Below, in pieces: positions 15,655-24,963 of a stretch of DNA of 64,000 nucleotides. The stretch comes from JAFGSG01 sp964626055 (GTDB lineage: Bacteria > Spirochaetota > UBA4802 > JAFGDQ01), in the NCBI GenBank assembly GCA_964626055.1, contig CAZVDF010000008.1, forward strand, positions 1 to 64,000. The letters run 5' to 3'. The position numbers were made by a program, and so were the translations under genes. The notes beneath the pieces were generated by a model that saw nothing but the letters and a program-made list of their open reading frames with translations, did no database searches and had not been told where the DNA came from. How positions within the stretch are numbered: the first letter of the stretch is position 1; every line of letters starts with the position of its first letter.

Positions 15655-16509
15655 ATGATATTTGACGCGCATGCACATATATTTACTGCCGGCATAATCG
15701 AGAACGTAGCAAAAAAAGCAGAGATGGTAAAAAAACTCTGCCTTGAGACCGACGAAGGTCGGGACAGGATAGGAGTTGATACGCTCGAAAAGAAAATGAA
15801 ATCGGCCGGGGTCGAAGCATGTCTTGTACTGCCGACTGCTAATGCGGAGAATGTAAAGAAAGTCAACGACAGTTTTTTAGAAATATCGAAACGCTCGGAC
15901 AGCATATATACGGCATTCACCCTGCATCCGGATTACCCGGACAATAAAAATGAGATAATCCGTTTTAAAAGCAAGGGCATCAATGCCGTCAAGATGTGTT
16001 CTTTTTCGCAGGGCTTTGTATTAAATGGTCACAAAACAATTGAATTATTTGATATTTTACAAAACGAAAATCAGCTCAAAAACGGAAATTTTTTTGTTAT
16101 ACTTGATACCCTTTACAGTGCGGCTAAGTATTTCGGTACAAAACCTGAATATACCACAACTCCGGCCCTGCTCGGCGATCTGGTGAGAAATTATCCTGCA
16201 ATAAAATTTGTCGGAGCGCATATGGGCGGCCTGGATGCTCCTTTTAAACAAGTACGCGAACATCTGAGGCCAGAGGAAAATTTCTTTATTGATACATCGA
16301 ACGGGGCACATACTTTAACAAACGCGGAATTCGTAGAGCTCCTTAAAATCCACGGGCCGGAACACATACTTTTCGGCACGGACTGGCCATGGTTCGGCTA
16401 CGACGGCGAAATAGATCTTATCGGCAGACTGCTCGGAGAGGCCGGATACAGCAAAGAACAAAAAGAAGCTGTGTTCAGGGGAAATATCTCCAAACTACTG
16501 ATGATTTAA
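15655..16509 (+). CDS. amidohydrolase-family TIM-barrel metal hydrolase
   Basis: The 284-residue protein has amidohydrolase-2 type motifs: N-terminal DAHAHIF (the HxH metal pair, His6 and His8), VGAHMGG in the middle, and ILFGTDWPWF with the catalytic Asp, ending in a GNISKLL helix typical of the family. These enzymes hydrolyse or decarboxylate small carboxylates; the substrate cannot be told from the sequence. The gene stands alone between unrelated neighbours. The Shine-Dalgarno is weak. Confidence 0.75.
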   Translation: MIFDAHAHIFTAGIIENVAKKAEMVKKLCLETDEGRDRIGVDTLEKKMKSAGVEACLVLPTANAENVKKVNDSFLEISKRSDSIYTAFTLHPDYPDNKNEIIRFKSKGINAVKMCSFSQGFVLNGHKTIELFDILQNENQLKNGNFFVILDTLYSAAKYFGTKPEYTTTPALLGDLVRNYPAIKFVGAHMGGLDAPFKQVREHLRPEENFFIDTSNGAHTLTNAEFVELLKIHGPEHILFGTDWPWFGYDGEIDLIGRLLGEAGYSKEQKEAVFRGNISKLLMI

Positions 16510-16615
16510 TTAATGGCGATTTTTGGTAAAATTTTTATGGCCTGGCTTAAGCAGGTTATTGCTTCCGGCGGGAATATTTATTAAAGGGAACAGAAGCCGA
16601 GTTAAAAATAAATAG

Positions 16616-16816
16616 TTAATTAAGCGACCGCCTGTCGGTTACTTCTTTATTTAACCTGTTGATAATAGTAGTTCTTCTCTCCGAATATGCAGATCTTCTC
16701 TCTTTATTGGAAAAATTTCCGTTATTATTAGATGTTTTTCTTCTATCTCCGCATCGCCTTTCGCCCATGCGTCTGTTATTTCCCTCATTATCATATTGAA
16801 TCGACATATCAGCCAT
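16616..16816 (-). CDS. small arginine-rich protein with RRxxxRR repeats
   Basis: The 66-residue protein has paired-arginine motifs at regular spacing: NNRRMGERRCGDRRK, then KERRSAYSERRT, then TDRRSLN. AAGGGGG sits 5 bases before the ATG, supporting translation. I do not recognise a domain; RR-x-G-x-RR-type stretches occur in many small bacterial proteins of unknown function. The charge suggests nucleic acid, phospholipid or nucleotide binding, which is inference only. Confidence 0.55.
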   Translation of the reverse strand: MADMSIQYDNEGNNRRMGERRCGDRRKTSNNNGNFSNKERRSAYSERRTTIINRLNKEVTDRRSLN

Positions 16817-17166
16817 TAAAAACCCCCTTAAAACATAGTTAACTATTCTCAGGTTTTTCTTTATGAGTAATGCCGTAAATCAATCTATCCCGATATTTCG
16901 CGGATAATATTGATTTTTGGCTAATATTCTCTGTATTTAACAACAGTTTGAAGCAAACACAACGGAAGTCAATAGAAATTCCATAGCATCATATTTTTTT
17001 TGAAAGCACCACATACCCCGGCAATCGAAAAAAATTATTCATACTGGAATATTCAAATATTATTTATTACGAAAAATCAGTTATAAAGCCCGTGAAAAAA
17101 TTTAGAACCCCTATACAATGGAAGTTTTTAACGGAATTTCCGATATTATTAAAATATCAACAAAAA
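16817..17166. other. intergenic, no feature seen
   Basis: About 350 AT-rich bases lie between the small arginine-rich gene and the 3-prime end of the CsgG-like gene. I see no open frame with a ribosome binding site, no RNA gene, and no long inverted repeat. Confidence 0.4.
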
Positions 17167-18027
17167 TTATTTAACAGTAAATTTCAATATTGCAGTCGGC
17201 TGTATATCGCCCTTATCATAATTGGTATGACTGCGCACTTCATATCTGCCTGTTTCGCGGACGCCGCTGTAGAATGTTATTGTGCCTTCAGTCTGCCTGC
17301 TTGTATACTGATAAGTATAATGATTTCTTGCCGGCTCGTTTTCTTTCGCAATGGATATGTAATCATATTTTGTACCGGGAAATTTTTTATAAGACACAAC
17401 AATATCCTCACCGACTTTATATGAATTCTTTGATAATTTAAGAGATATCTTGGGAATAATTGTATGCCCTTCACTTGCAGGGGCTTCTCCCGTAAGCATT
17501 GCGATCAGATTAGTGATTTCCGGTACAAGAGACTCTTCGCTGTCAGCCGAAACCTTTGCGCTGTTCTCCGCCACGCCTTTTTCGACATCGACAGTCCTTG
17601 CCGTAACAACGATTGATTCCCCGATCTTCATTACGTTCCCTATCAGGATCTTTCTGGCAGCCAGCAGTTTACCGATTTTGACCGCACATTCCTGATCGGT
17701 ACATGCTGCCTGCTGGAATCCCTGCTCTTTAAAGATCATGTCCATCTGGCCCCTTTCAATGACCGTAAACCTGCTTGTATTTATTAAATCCGTTCTTATC
17801 AATTCCGCTACTATCCTGCCTTTTTCTGCGGAAAAACCGACTGTCTTTAAGTCGAGAACCGCTATTCGTTCTCTCTGGCCGTCGGCTTCCCTATCGGCAG
17901 TTTCCACAGTCTTTCTGGATTGGCCTTTAGTCTGCACCTGGCCGGACTTCTTTGTAGAACAGGATGCCAGTAAAACAAAAACTAAAATTGCGCCTATCAA
18001 TTTTGTACTTTTCATCATTTTTCCCAT
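17167..18027 (-). CDS. CsgG-like lipoprotein with C-terminal Ig-like domain
   Basis: A lipoprotein signal (VFVLLASC, with Cys at about residue 23) is followed by a CsgG-type domain at about residues 50-190: ERIAVLDLK, AELIRTDLINTSRFTVIERGQ and the conserved AARKILIGNVMKIG block. The C-terminal 90 residues, beginning ISLKLSKNSYKVGEDIVVSY, look like a separate beta-sandwich of the kind found in secreted bacterial proteins. CsgG forms the curli secretion pore, but single CsgG-domain lipoproteins without csgAB are common and probably serve in the periplasm; no curli genes are visible. Three in-frame ATGs (18027, 18018, 18015) compete; GGGA favours the inner ones. Confidence 0.8.
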   Translation of the reverse strand: MGKMMKSTKLIGAILVFVLLASCSTKKSGQVQTKGQSRKTVETADREADGQRERIAVLDLKTVGFSAEKGRIVAELIRTDLINTSRFTVIERGQMDMIFKEQGFQQAACTDQECAVKIGKLLAARKILIGNVMKIGESIVVTARTVDVEKGVAENSAKVSADSEESLVPEITNLIAMLTGEAPASEGHTIIPKISLKLSKNSYKVGEDIVVSYKKFPGTKYDYISIAKENEPARNHYTYQYTSRQTEGTITFYSGVRETGRYEVRSHTNYDKGDIQPTAILKFTVK

Positions 18028-18284
18028 TTTAAATATATATTAGTCTAAAAAAAAAGAAATATCAATATTTATTTTAAAATATCAAGCAAATTTTTAGGCA
18101 ATTTAAATTTACTAATCCACGGTAATAAATTTCAAGTCAGCCGATTCCTGATCGGGAGCGCGTCTCTAAACCTCTTTAAAATTATCCTTGCCATTTATGT
18201 CAGAGAGTGTTACAGGGAATTAAAGGCAGTCTTAAGACAATCTTCTTAAACGACGAAAAATAATTATAAAAAAAAGCTTATCCA

Positions 18285-19061
18285 ATGTCGAAACCTATTC
18301 TGCGATTACAGACTACAACTTTATGGGATTATCCTTCCCGGCATTATAAACGCTCGATGGAGCCGGAATCGGAATATCCGGGAGCTACGCCGGCTTATAT
18401 TATCTGGAACTTACTCTCGCGGTATACCAGGCCGAACGACCTTGTCGTCGATCCCATGTGCGGGAGCGGCACTGCGATAGATGTCGCGCGCGACCTAAAG
18501 CGCAGGGTTCTCGGTTATGACATAAATCCGGTGCGCAAAGATATATTCCGGGCAGACGCAAAAAAAATCCCGCTGGAGGACGAGAAGGCGGATTTTGCAT
18601 TTATTGACCCGCCCTATTCCGATCATATCCGCTACTCCGGATCAAAAGAATGCATAGGCGAGCTGAGCGCGCTTTCTGAAAAATATTACGATGCGATGAG
18701 ACACGTGATAAACGAACTGTATCGCATTATGCGATTTGACCGGTACATGGCTGTATATGTGGCAGATTCATTCGAGAAAGAAAAGCCGTTCATGCCTATC
18801 GGTTTTCGTTTGTTCTCAATGCTATCTGAGAAATTCGCGCCTGTCGACATTGTCGCTGTAACGCGCCACAACGCGAGCCTGCTCCGAAATAACTGGCATA
18901 AAGCGGCCGTTCAGCATAATTATTTTCTTCGCGGTTTTAATTATCTTTTTATTATGTATAAAACAAAGGAAAATAATAATCCAAGACTACCCGACAGGCG
19001 GGACGTTAAAGAAAAAGAAAAACAGGCGGATGAATATACGATAAAGAAAAAAAATAGCTGA
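18285..19061 (+). CDS. orphan DNA methyltransferase (N4-cytosine/N6-adenine type)
   Basis: The 258-residue protein has the SAM-binding motif DPMCGSGT (residues 56-63) followed by the catalytic DPPY (108-111), the order seen in alpha/gamma-type amino methyltransferases. The N-terminal block LWDYPSRHY and YPGATPAYIIWNLLSRYT is conserved in a family of small solitary methylases. No restriction enzyme or specificity gene is adjacent, so it is an orphan, perhaps regulatory, methylase; the target base and sequence cannot be read from the protein. An RNA or other substrate is possible but less likely given DPPY. The C terminus is Lys-rich and probably disordered. Confidence 0.75.
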   Translation: MSKPILRLQTTTLWDYPSRHYKRSMEPESEYPGATPAYIIWNLLSRYTRPNDLVVDPMCGSGTAIDVARDLKRRVLGYDINPVRKDIFRADAKKIPLEDEKADFAFIDPPYSDHIRYSGSKECIGELSALSEKYYDAMRHVINELYRIMRFDRYMAVYVADSFEKEKPFMPIGFRLFSMLSEKFAPVDIVAVTRHNASLLRNNWHKAAVQHNYFLRGFNYLFIMYKTKENNNPRLPDRRDVKEKEKQADEYTIKKKNS

Positions 19062-19202
19062 TGTTTATGCCCCCACCGCTATCCCCTCTCCAGGCCTGCA
19101 AAGAAGCCTTTTCATACTATTAATACTAAAGACTTATCAAAATAATATTTAGAAATTATGTAATGTATTTATAATTCTTAAGATATATAACCAGATATCT
19201 CT

Positions 19203-20348
19203 CTATTGTATATCATCTTCTTTAGAAGATGTTGAGTCCCTTTCCCGTTGAATAATATTTTCATCCGGGCTAAGCTCATTGTCTGTAATTGTAAAACTGC
19301 CCTCGCCCAGGAACTGCCCTCCGGCCGTCCAGACCTCGACAGTGTACTTTCCGATCCCTTCCAGCAGAGCATGCTTTGACCATGTCCGGTAACCCTCGTC
19401 GCGTCCCCCGGTTATTTCACGCAGCTGGATTGTGAGCAATTTCTCGTCGTTATAATACCATACATGATCTATTCCTTCGCTCAATCCTTTAGGCGCATAT
19501 ATAGCCGTGTAAAAATAAATCTCTTCAACAGCATTCACATAATTCAAATCAAACGGAAAATTCGGATTATGTTCTACAACGCCCTCGCATGCCGCAGCAT
19601 ATTTCAGCTTTAGGGGAGCCGGAGGAATAAAACTTCTTCCGAACCAGAGCAGAGCAAGAGAAAGCACGATGCCGGAAGCAAATCTGAAAACATTTTTCGT
19701 ATTTTTCTTTTCCCGGATCGTTGGATACATTACAAGAACTGCCGATATCGCTCCGATACCTCCTGAAATTGCCAGACTCCAGATATTTCTAAGACCGAAT
19801 ATTATAGGAAAAATAAAATTCAGCACGCCAAAAAAAACCAGAGCGTAATAAACGGAAGATGCCAGAACGGATCCCAGAACAAATCTCCTGAATAAGTAAT
19901 TCCAGTTCGATATTACTGCCAGTGCAATAATGACCGCACCGAACAGCATATTTCTTGAAGGTATAGACATCGATTCGAAATAGAACGGCAGGATGAAAAG
20001 CAGCATGTAATTAACCGAAAACATGACTGCTGAATTGGCAATTTTTTTAAATACATTTGAATTCTTATTCTGTATGTAAATACTCGAAGCAATATACGCG
20101 AATGTAAGCACAACGCATATTATAATAAGGGGCACGTATTCAAATCCCCTCCTGATCAGAAAGATGACAAAGATGCCGGATATTAAAGATATAACGGGCT
20201 GGAATTTCAACATCCTGGAAAGGCCGGGCGGAGTATCGGAAAATAGCTTTTTAAGAAACGGAACTAGCCCGGCGCACCCCCCGGGGAAATCCGATCTTTT
20301 TGGGAAGCCTTCAGTATAATATCCTATTATTTTTTTAAGCAACGGCAC
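19203..20348 (-). CDS. DUF5924/DUF2914 inner-membrane protein
   Basis: In this 381-residue protein, residues about 45-250 contain seven or so hydrophobic helices and residues about 280-360 form a soluble domain. The latter (AIYAPKGLSEGIDHVWYYND, EGYRTWSKHALL, GKYTVEVWTAGGQFLGEGSF) matches the DUF2914 pattern, and the membrane part matches DUF5924 as the two are usually paired. Function is unknown. The gene starts 2 bases after the PP-loop gene on the same strand, so the two are probably co-transcribed. Confidence 0.7.
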   Translation of the reverse strand: MPLLKKIIGYYTEGFPKRSDFPGGCAGLVPFLKKLFSDTPPGLSRMLKFQPVISLISGIFVIFLIRRGFEYVPLIIICVVLTFAYIASSIYIQNKNSNVFKKIANSAVMFSVNYMLLFILPFYFESMSIPSRNMLFGAVIIALAVISNWNYLFRRFVLGSVLASSVYYALVFFGVLNFIFPIIFGLRNIWSLAISGGIGAISAVLVMYPTIREKKNTKNVFRFASGIVLSLALLWFGRSFIPPAPLKLKYAAACEGVVEHNPNFPFDLNYVNAVEEIYFYTAIYAPKGLSEGIDHVWYYNDEKLLTIQLREITGGRDEGYRTWSKHALLEGIGKYTVEVWTAGGQFLGEGSFTITDNELSPDENIIQRERDSTSSKEDDIQ

Positions 20349-20350
20349 CC

Positions 20351-21367
20351 TCAGTCTTTGCTCCCGGAGCTGATGTTATAATAATCCGATTTTTCAATAA
20401 CCGATATGTCGGCCATTATCTCTTTGTTCAATTCAATCTCGCCATATCTCACTACTGCCTTTTCCTGCTTCAGGTCGGAATATCTTAATGTTAAAGCGGC
20501 GGCAAGCTCAATCGCTTCACTGCATTTTTCTCCCTGCAACACCGTTGCCGGGCCCGGGATTTCTTCGGGCAGCTCGAAAATGTAATCTTCCGGCTTTTTC
20601 ATTTTATTTAGATCCGTATTTTCTTTTTCATTTCTGCCTACGATTATTTTACTCCGGCCGAATCTGAAATGACGCCCCGCAGTCAGAATTAACATATCAT
20701 TATAGACAGAGTTTTCGTTATGTTCCAGAATATCCTGCATTTTTTTTATAAAAAATTTATCGGTTAAAATGCAGCCTCCTGCCGCCGGAATAAAGTAATC
20801 GATTCCCATTTCGTGTGCAAGTGATAGCTGTTCTTTTCGCCCTCTGCCGCTGATCGCGAGCAGTCTGCTGCGGTCGACCCGGCCTTCCCGTTCGGCAATG
20901 GTTTCAGGAAGGAACTTTGCCGAAAGCGGACGCAATAATCTGCCCTTTAGCCCTGATTTATTTTCTATCGCATTAAGCGAATTCCTGTGTTGCGACATAG
21001 GCCTCTGGTTAAGCACTTCTCCTGTTACCACAAGCTCCGCGCCGGTTCCGTCCGCGATTTGTTTACCGCGCTTAAGCATGTATATCTTGCAGTCAATGCA
21101 CGGATTCATCCCGCTGCCGTGTCCGTGTGCGGGATTTTTCACTATTTCAAGATATTCATCGTCGAATTTTTCTATCCGGCAAGGTATCCGAAGACTGCCT
21201 GCAATTTCAGGGACAGCGCCTTTAGCGCTTTCATCCGGACTGCTGAACGGCGGTGGGAAATGCACTCCGGTAATCTCGACGCCCTGGTCAAGAAGGACTT
21301 TTATTGCAAGTATCGAATCAAGCCCTCCGGAAAGAAGCGCAACTGCTTTAACTTTATTTTCTGCCAT
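20351..21367 (-). CDS. PP-loop ATPase of the tRNA-thiolation (MnmA/ThiI-like) group
   Basis: The 338-residue protein opens with the N-type ATP pyrophosphatase loop LLSGGLDS (residues 11-18) and has a conserved CxxC (Cys90, Cys93 in MNPCIDCK), then VVTGEVLNQRPMSQH and, later, AGGCILTD. These are features of the family often labelled tRNA methyltransferase/thiouridylase-like, which adenylates a tRNA uridine for sulfur insertion. It is not a canonical MnmA, which is longer with different spacing. The RNA target and sulfur donor are unknown. There is no obvious Shine-Dalgarno before the ATG. Confidence 0.7.
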   Translation of the reverse strand: MAENKVKAVALLSGGLDSILAIKVLLDQGVEITGVHFPPPFSSPDESAKGAVPEIAGSLRIPCRIEKFDDEYLEIVKNPAHGHGSGMNPCIDCKIYMLKRGKQIADGTGAELVVTGEVLNQRPMSQHRNSLNAIENKSGLKGRLLRPLSAKFLPETIAEREGRVDRSRLLAISGRGRKEQLSLAHEMGIDYFIPAAGGCILTDKFFIKKMQDILEHNENSVYNDMLILTAGRHFRFGRSKIIVGRNEKENTDLNKMKKPEDYIFELPEEIPGPATVLQGEKCSEAIELAAALTLRYSDLKQEKAVVRYGEIELNKEIMADISVIEKSDYYNISSGSKD

Positions 21368-21417
21368 ATAATATTTATTATTGTTTATAACGTCTTTTTA
21401 ATTTTTAGTACATTTAA

Positions 21418-21537
21418 ATGGAAGTCAGATATAAATAATATCAATTTTCCCGCTGCTAATGCATACATCCTGTAAGAAGCAGCTTGCGGCAACATCCTGT
21501 TGCCTTAAAATTGATATTATTTATATCTGACTTCCAT
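21418..21537. repeat. long hairpin with perfect 31-bp stem (GGCAACA-loop family)
   Basis: Bases 21418-21448 are exactly inverted at 21507-21537. The 58-base loop contains GGCAACA-tcc-TGTTGCC and a GCTGC/GCAGC pair. Read on the minus strand, the junction TATCAATTTT-AAGGCAACA is the same as in the hairpin at 54329-54500, while the outer stem differs. It lies upstream of the PP-loop gene and downstream of the methyltransferase gene. Confidence 0.85.
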
Positions 21538-21608
21538 AATCATCAATTCTCGAATAAAATCTTAATAATATATCAGCAATTTATCAGTATTTTCAATAGA
21601 GATATATA

Positions 21609-22517
21609 CTACTCTATCACCATCCATCTGTACTCTCGTATATGATCGAGAAGCTCGTAGATCACTGCCTGCCTTTCGGTGCCGGTAATACGATTAGAAA
21701 ATATAAACTTCATATCCGGCGTATTTTTTACTCCTACAAGATCGATAAGCGAACCGGTTCGGGCGCGTCTTCCCAAAGCTTCTGCTATTTTAACAAGATG
21801 GGAAAAACGTATCGTGTACTCCGAATGTTTGTGAAGTCGTATCTCTCTCGGAAACGAGTTCATCGCAAGCCCTTCTTCCAGGAATCGCATATTATCCGGC
21901 ACAATAGGGTCGCTCGAGTGTTCGGTAACGAACGCGGGGATATTTTTTTTCGAGACAGCTTCTATTAACTTTATAGCTCCGATATTAAAATTAAAGCTGC
22001 CGGAATCCGGGATTTCCAGTTCATATTTTTCCAATATTTCGCTTACATCATCAGGCAAATTTCCGGATTCCAGATTTGTAGCAACATCAAGATCGCCTAT
22101 CACTTCATTAATAATTATTAAATCAATATCAGTGATCGATTCAATAAGTGACAAAATATCGGCCTGGATAAAACCGATGAGACTCCCCCACTCCCTTAAT
22201 TTTTCTTTCTGTTTTCTCAGCATATGCATTGAGAGATCAGTCATGAATACACTTTGTATAAGATTCGAATTCGCCCCGAGCAGGCCATTCATGAGAGTTC
22301 CGTAGCCCCCGCCGGCTTCCAGTATTCGCGCTCCGCGCTTAAGCAATCCTTTACTTGACAGAAAATCGCCGACAATAGCGCCATACGGCTTCGGGTTATT
22401 AAGCGACGCCATGTAAGGTGAACCGGCTGAAGCAAATGACTCGCATATAGTCAGCTCTGTCATAAGATCGGGAGCGCCAAACCTGTGGTAATCGTATGTG
22501 GTATGTTTAAATGACAT
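21609..22517 (-). CDS. SAM-dependent methyltransferase, class I
   Basis: The 302-residue protein has motif I ILEAGGGYGTL at residues 65-75 and an acidic motif II region (VFMTDLSMHML), which define the Rossmann-fold SAM domain. Further strands (LIIINEVIGDLD) are consistent with a class I methyltransferase, but the substrate is unknown. I start at ATG 22517, 4 bases after the stop of the RACo-like gene; the longer open frame overlapping that gene is unlikely. Co-transcription with the RACo-like activator hints at one-carbon or corrinoid metabolism, which is inference. Confidence 0.75.
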   Translation of the reverse strand: MSFKHTTYDYHRFGAPDLMTELTICESFASAGSPYMASLNNPKPYGAIVGDFLSSKGLLKRGARILEAGGGYGTLMNGLLGANSNLIQSVFMTDLSMHMLRKQKEKLREWGSLIGFIQADILSLIESITDIDLIIINEVIGDLDVATNLESGNLPDDVSEILEKYELEIPDSGSFNFNIGAIKLIEAVSKKNIPAFVTEHSSDPIVPDNMRFLEEGLAMNSFPREIRLHKHSEYTIRFSHLVKIAEALGRRARTGSLIDLVGVKNTPDMKFIFSNRITGTERQAVIYELLDHIREYRWMVIE

Positions 22518-22521
22518 GCAT

Positions 22522-24633
22522 TTATTTGCCGAGTCTTCTCTCAACGCTTGGGAAAGTGCGAATATCTGTATGAGGAAGGAATAATGCCTGTCTGTATTCA
22601 TCATAAAAAAGATTGGATGACGAAAAGTCAATATAGGTCATAGCTTTAGAAGTATTCAGGAGCTCGCTTCTCGCCTCCTCCGATACAAGTGCAAGATACG
22701 CCCCTGCCATGGAGCTGTTGCCGAGATACTCGAATCTGCTTATCGCAATATCCGGGAGCATACCGAAAGTTATCGCGAGCTCAAAGTCTATAAATTTTCC
22801 GAATCCTCCTGCGATCTGAATGCGTTCTATGGCATCAAGGGAAATCCCGGCGCTTTTTAATAGAGTCATGATGCCTGCGTAGACTGCCGCCTTGCTTTGC
22901 AGCAGGATAGCAATATCCGTTTCCGTGATAACGATATCCTCTTCGAGCTGGCTATCCTTCTGCCATGCAACTATAAATTCTTTGCCGAATTTTCCCTGCC
23001 TTATCCGGCTGCCTGAATATTTATCTGAAAATTTTCCCGACGAATCGAGTATGCCTGCAATATAAAGTGAAGATATAAGGCTGATCATACCGCTGCCGCA
23101 AAGTCCTGCCGGCGGTTCATTCTCTATAACGCCAAGGCTGACTTCAAATGTACCCGGATCAATTGCAACTGAATCAATAGCTCCAGGCAGGGCGCGCATA
23201 CCGTGCCTGATGCCGCCGCCTTCAAAAGCGGGGCCGGCCGAGCAAGATGCCGTCATCATCCAGTCTTTGTTACCGAGCACCATCTCGCCATTGGTGCCGA
23301 CATCGATAAAAAGCGAGATGTATTCCCTGCTTCGCAATCCGGATACCAGAATTCCTGCAGTTATATCTCCGCCTACATATGCAGCGTTGCCCGGAACAAC
23401 ATAGACTCCGGCTCTCGGGTATATACTGAGATCAATGTTCTTTGCGTGAAGTATGGGGAAATCAACAGCAACCGGAACATACGGTTCCGTGCGTATTCCT
23501 GAGGGATCCAGCTTAAGCACCGACTGGGTCATGACAGTATTGCCCGCGACCGCAAATGAGAGAATATCATCCCTATCTATTTTTGTTACAGCCATAAGTT
23601 CATCAGCTAAAGAATTTATTGTGTTTATCGCATAATCGTGAAATTTCTGAAGGCCGTCTTTGCCTTTTGCGCAGATTATACGGGAGATAATATCTTCACC
23701 GCAGACAACCTGCCTGTTCTGCGTGGATGTCGTACCTATGACATCCCCGCTTTTCAGATCAACCAGATAAGCCACCACAGAAGTTGTGCCCATATCGACT
23801 GCGAGGCCGTACAATTTATATGAAGTATTATAAGGCCCGACTTTTATTATTTCATGAGTAAAACCGTGATGTAGCAAGGCAATGTTCACTTTCCAGTCAT
23901 TCTTCCTGAGCATGGCCGAAAGATCGCGCAACGCCGGCAGGCTAATATACATATATACATTCCCGAATCCGGCCTTTGCAATGGCATGGCGGACCCGTTC
24001 AAGATCGCTTGATGCATCGTCAAGAGACGGCTGAGGCAATTCAAGAGGCACGACCGAGACAAGCGGCCTGATATTTCTGCCTGCAAGAAGCTTTTCTCTG
24101 ACTTGAGAGCCGTCCTGCACTATCCTAAGCGCCCTGGCTTTGTTTTCTTCGGGCACTGCAACTGTCGCATCGCTTTTGACGGCAGCTTTGCATGCAAGTA
24201 CAAACCCCTTATCTATATCTTTATCGAACAATGGAGAATCTTCGCAATCAAGCTTCCCGGTCTCAAGTTTAACCCTGCAGCTCCCGCAGACGCCTTTGCC
24301 GCCGCAGCGCGCATTTATGTAAATATCGCCTTTGTATGCAGCCTCCAGAAGAGTTGTTCCTTTTTCAACTTTCACCTTTTTCCCGGAAGGAGCAAAGGTG
24401 ATTACCGCATGTCCTTTGCCTTTGATTTTTTTCTTTTCCGCTGTGGATAAAATTTCAGCTTCCATATCCGGCATGCCATGTTCGGCTGCTTCCCATATAA
24501 AGCACATTTTCCTGAATTTGCAGTATAAGGACGGGTCCTGGCATCTCAGACAGTCATCGCATAAAAACCTTTCATATTTTGAACAGAAATATTTGCCTGC
24601 TCTGTCCGAATGTTTATAACATACCGGATCCAT
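22522..24633 (-). CDS. RACo-like corrinoid-protein reductive activator (2Fe-2S ferredoxin plus ASKHA ATPase)
   Basis: The 703-residue protein has three parts. Residues 1-45 are Cys/His-rich (Cys5, His8, Cys16, Cys25, Cys28, Cys31, Cys38, Cys44), like a B-box-type zinc or iron-sulfur site. Residues about 75-160 form a plant-type 2Fe-2S ferredoxin (Cys110, Cys116, Cys119, Cys148). The remainder is the DUF4445 ASKHA ATPase with GLAVDMGTTSVVAYLVD, FIDVGTNGEMVLG and CSAGPAFEGGGI. RACo/RamA proteins reduce inactive Co(II) corrinoid in methyl-transfer proteins at the expense of ATP. No corrinoid protein is in view, so its target lies elsewhere. AAGGAG lies 8 bases before ATG 24633; the open frame upstream of it is not needed. 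Confidence 0.85.
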   Translation of the reverse strand: MDPVCYKHSDRAGKYFCSKYERFLCDDCLRCQDPSLYCKFRKMCFIWEAAEHGMPDMEAEILSTAEKKKIKGKGHAVITFAPSGKKVKVEKGTTLLEAAYKGDIYINARCGGKGVCGSCRVKLETGKLDCEDSPLFDKDIDKGFVLACKAAVKSDATVAVPEENKARALRIVQDGSQVREKLLAGRNIRPLVSVVPLELPQPSLDDASSDLERVRHAIAKAGFGNVYMYISLPALRDLSAMLRKNDWKVNIALLHHGFTHEIIKVGPYNTSYKLYGLAVDMGTTSVVAYLVDLKSGDVIGTTSTQNRQVVCGEDIISRIICAKGKDGLQKFHDYAINTINSLADELMAVTKIDRDDILSFAVAGNTVMTQSVLKLDPSGIRTEPYVPVAVDFPILHAKNIDLSIYPRAGVYVVPGNAAYVGGDITAGILVSGLRSREYISLFIDVGTNGEMVLGNKDWMMTASCSAGPAFEGGGIRHGMRALPGAIDSVAIDPGTFEVSLGVIENEPPAGLCGSGMISLISSLYIAGILDSSGKFSDKYSGSRIRQGKFGKEFIVAWQKDSQLEEDIVITETDIAILLQSKAAVYAGIMTLLKSAGISLDAIERIQIAGGFGKFIDFELAITFGMLPDIAISRFEYLGNSSMAGAYLALVSEEARSELLNTSKAMTYIDFSSSNLFYDEYRQALFLPHTDIRTFPSVERRLGK

Positions 24634-24963
24634 ATCGATACTCCTTATAAATTTGCGTTCCATCTTAGTTAAGCTAATCGGATAACACAAGAAGAAAAGT
24701 CGTAAAAACTGAAAAATCAAAAGATTTTTAAAATAAAAAATGATTTGTATTACAAACCGGATGTTTTTAAAAGTGCATTGTTCAGAGCGAGTTTAAAAAC
24801 ATATTTATAATCTCAATTTGTAAATACCGTAAAATATTTTTGAATCATTCCTGGAAGTTGAAGAAAGTAATTAAAACGGGGATAGTGGGGCATTTTCCGG
24901 CATTCCGGAAAGAGCTATATTTTTAATTTACTCAAATATTAATTTATATTTTTAGAGAAAAAT
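24634..24963. other. divergent intergenic region with short hairpin
   Basis: About 330 bases lie between the divergent RACo-like and cyclase genes. ATGTTTTTAAA (24761-24771) is inverted at 24792-24802 around a 20-base loop. Promoters for both genes must lie here, but I see no strong consensus pair. Confidence 0.4.
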
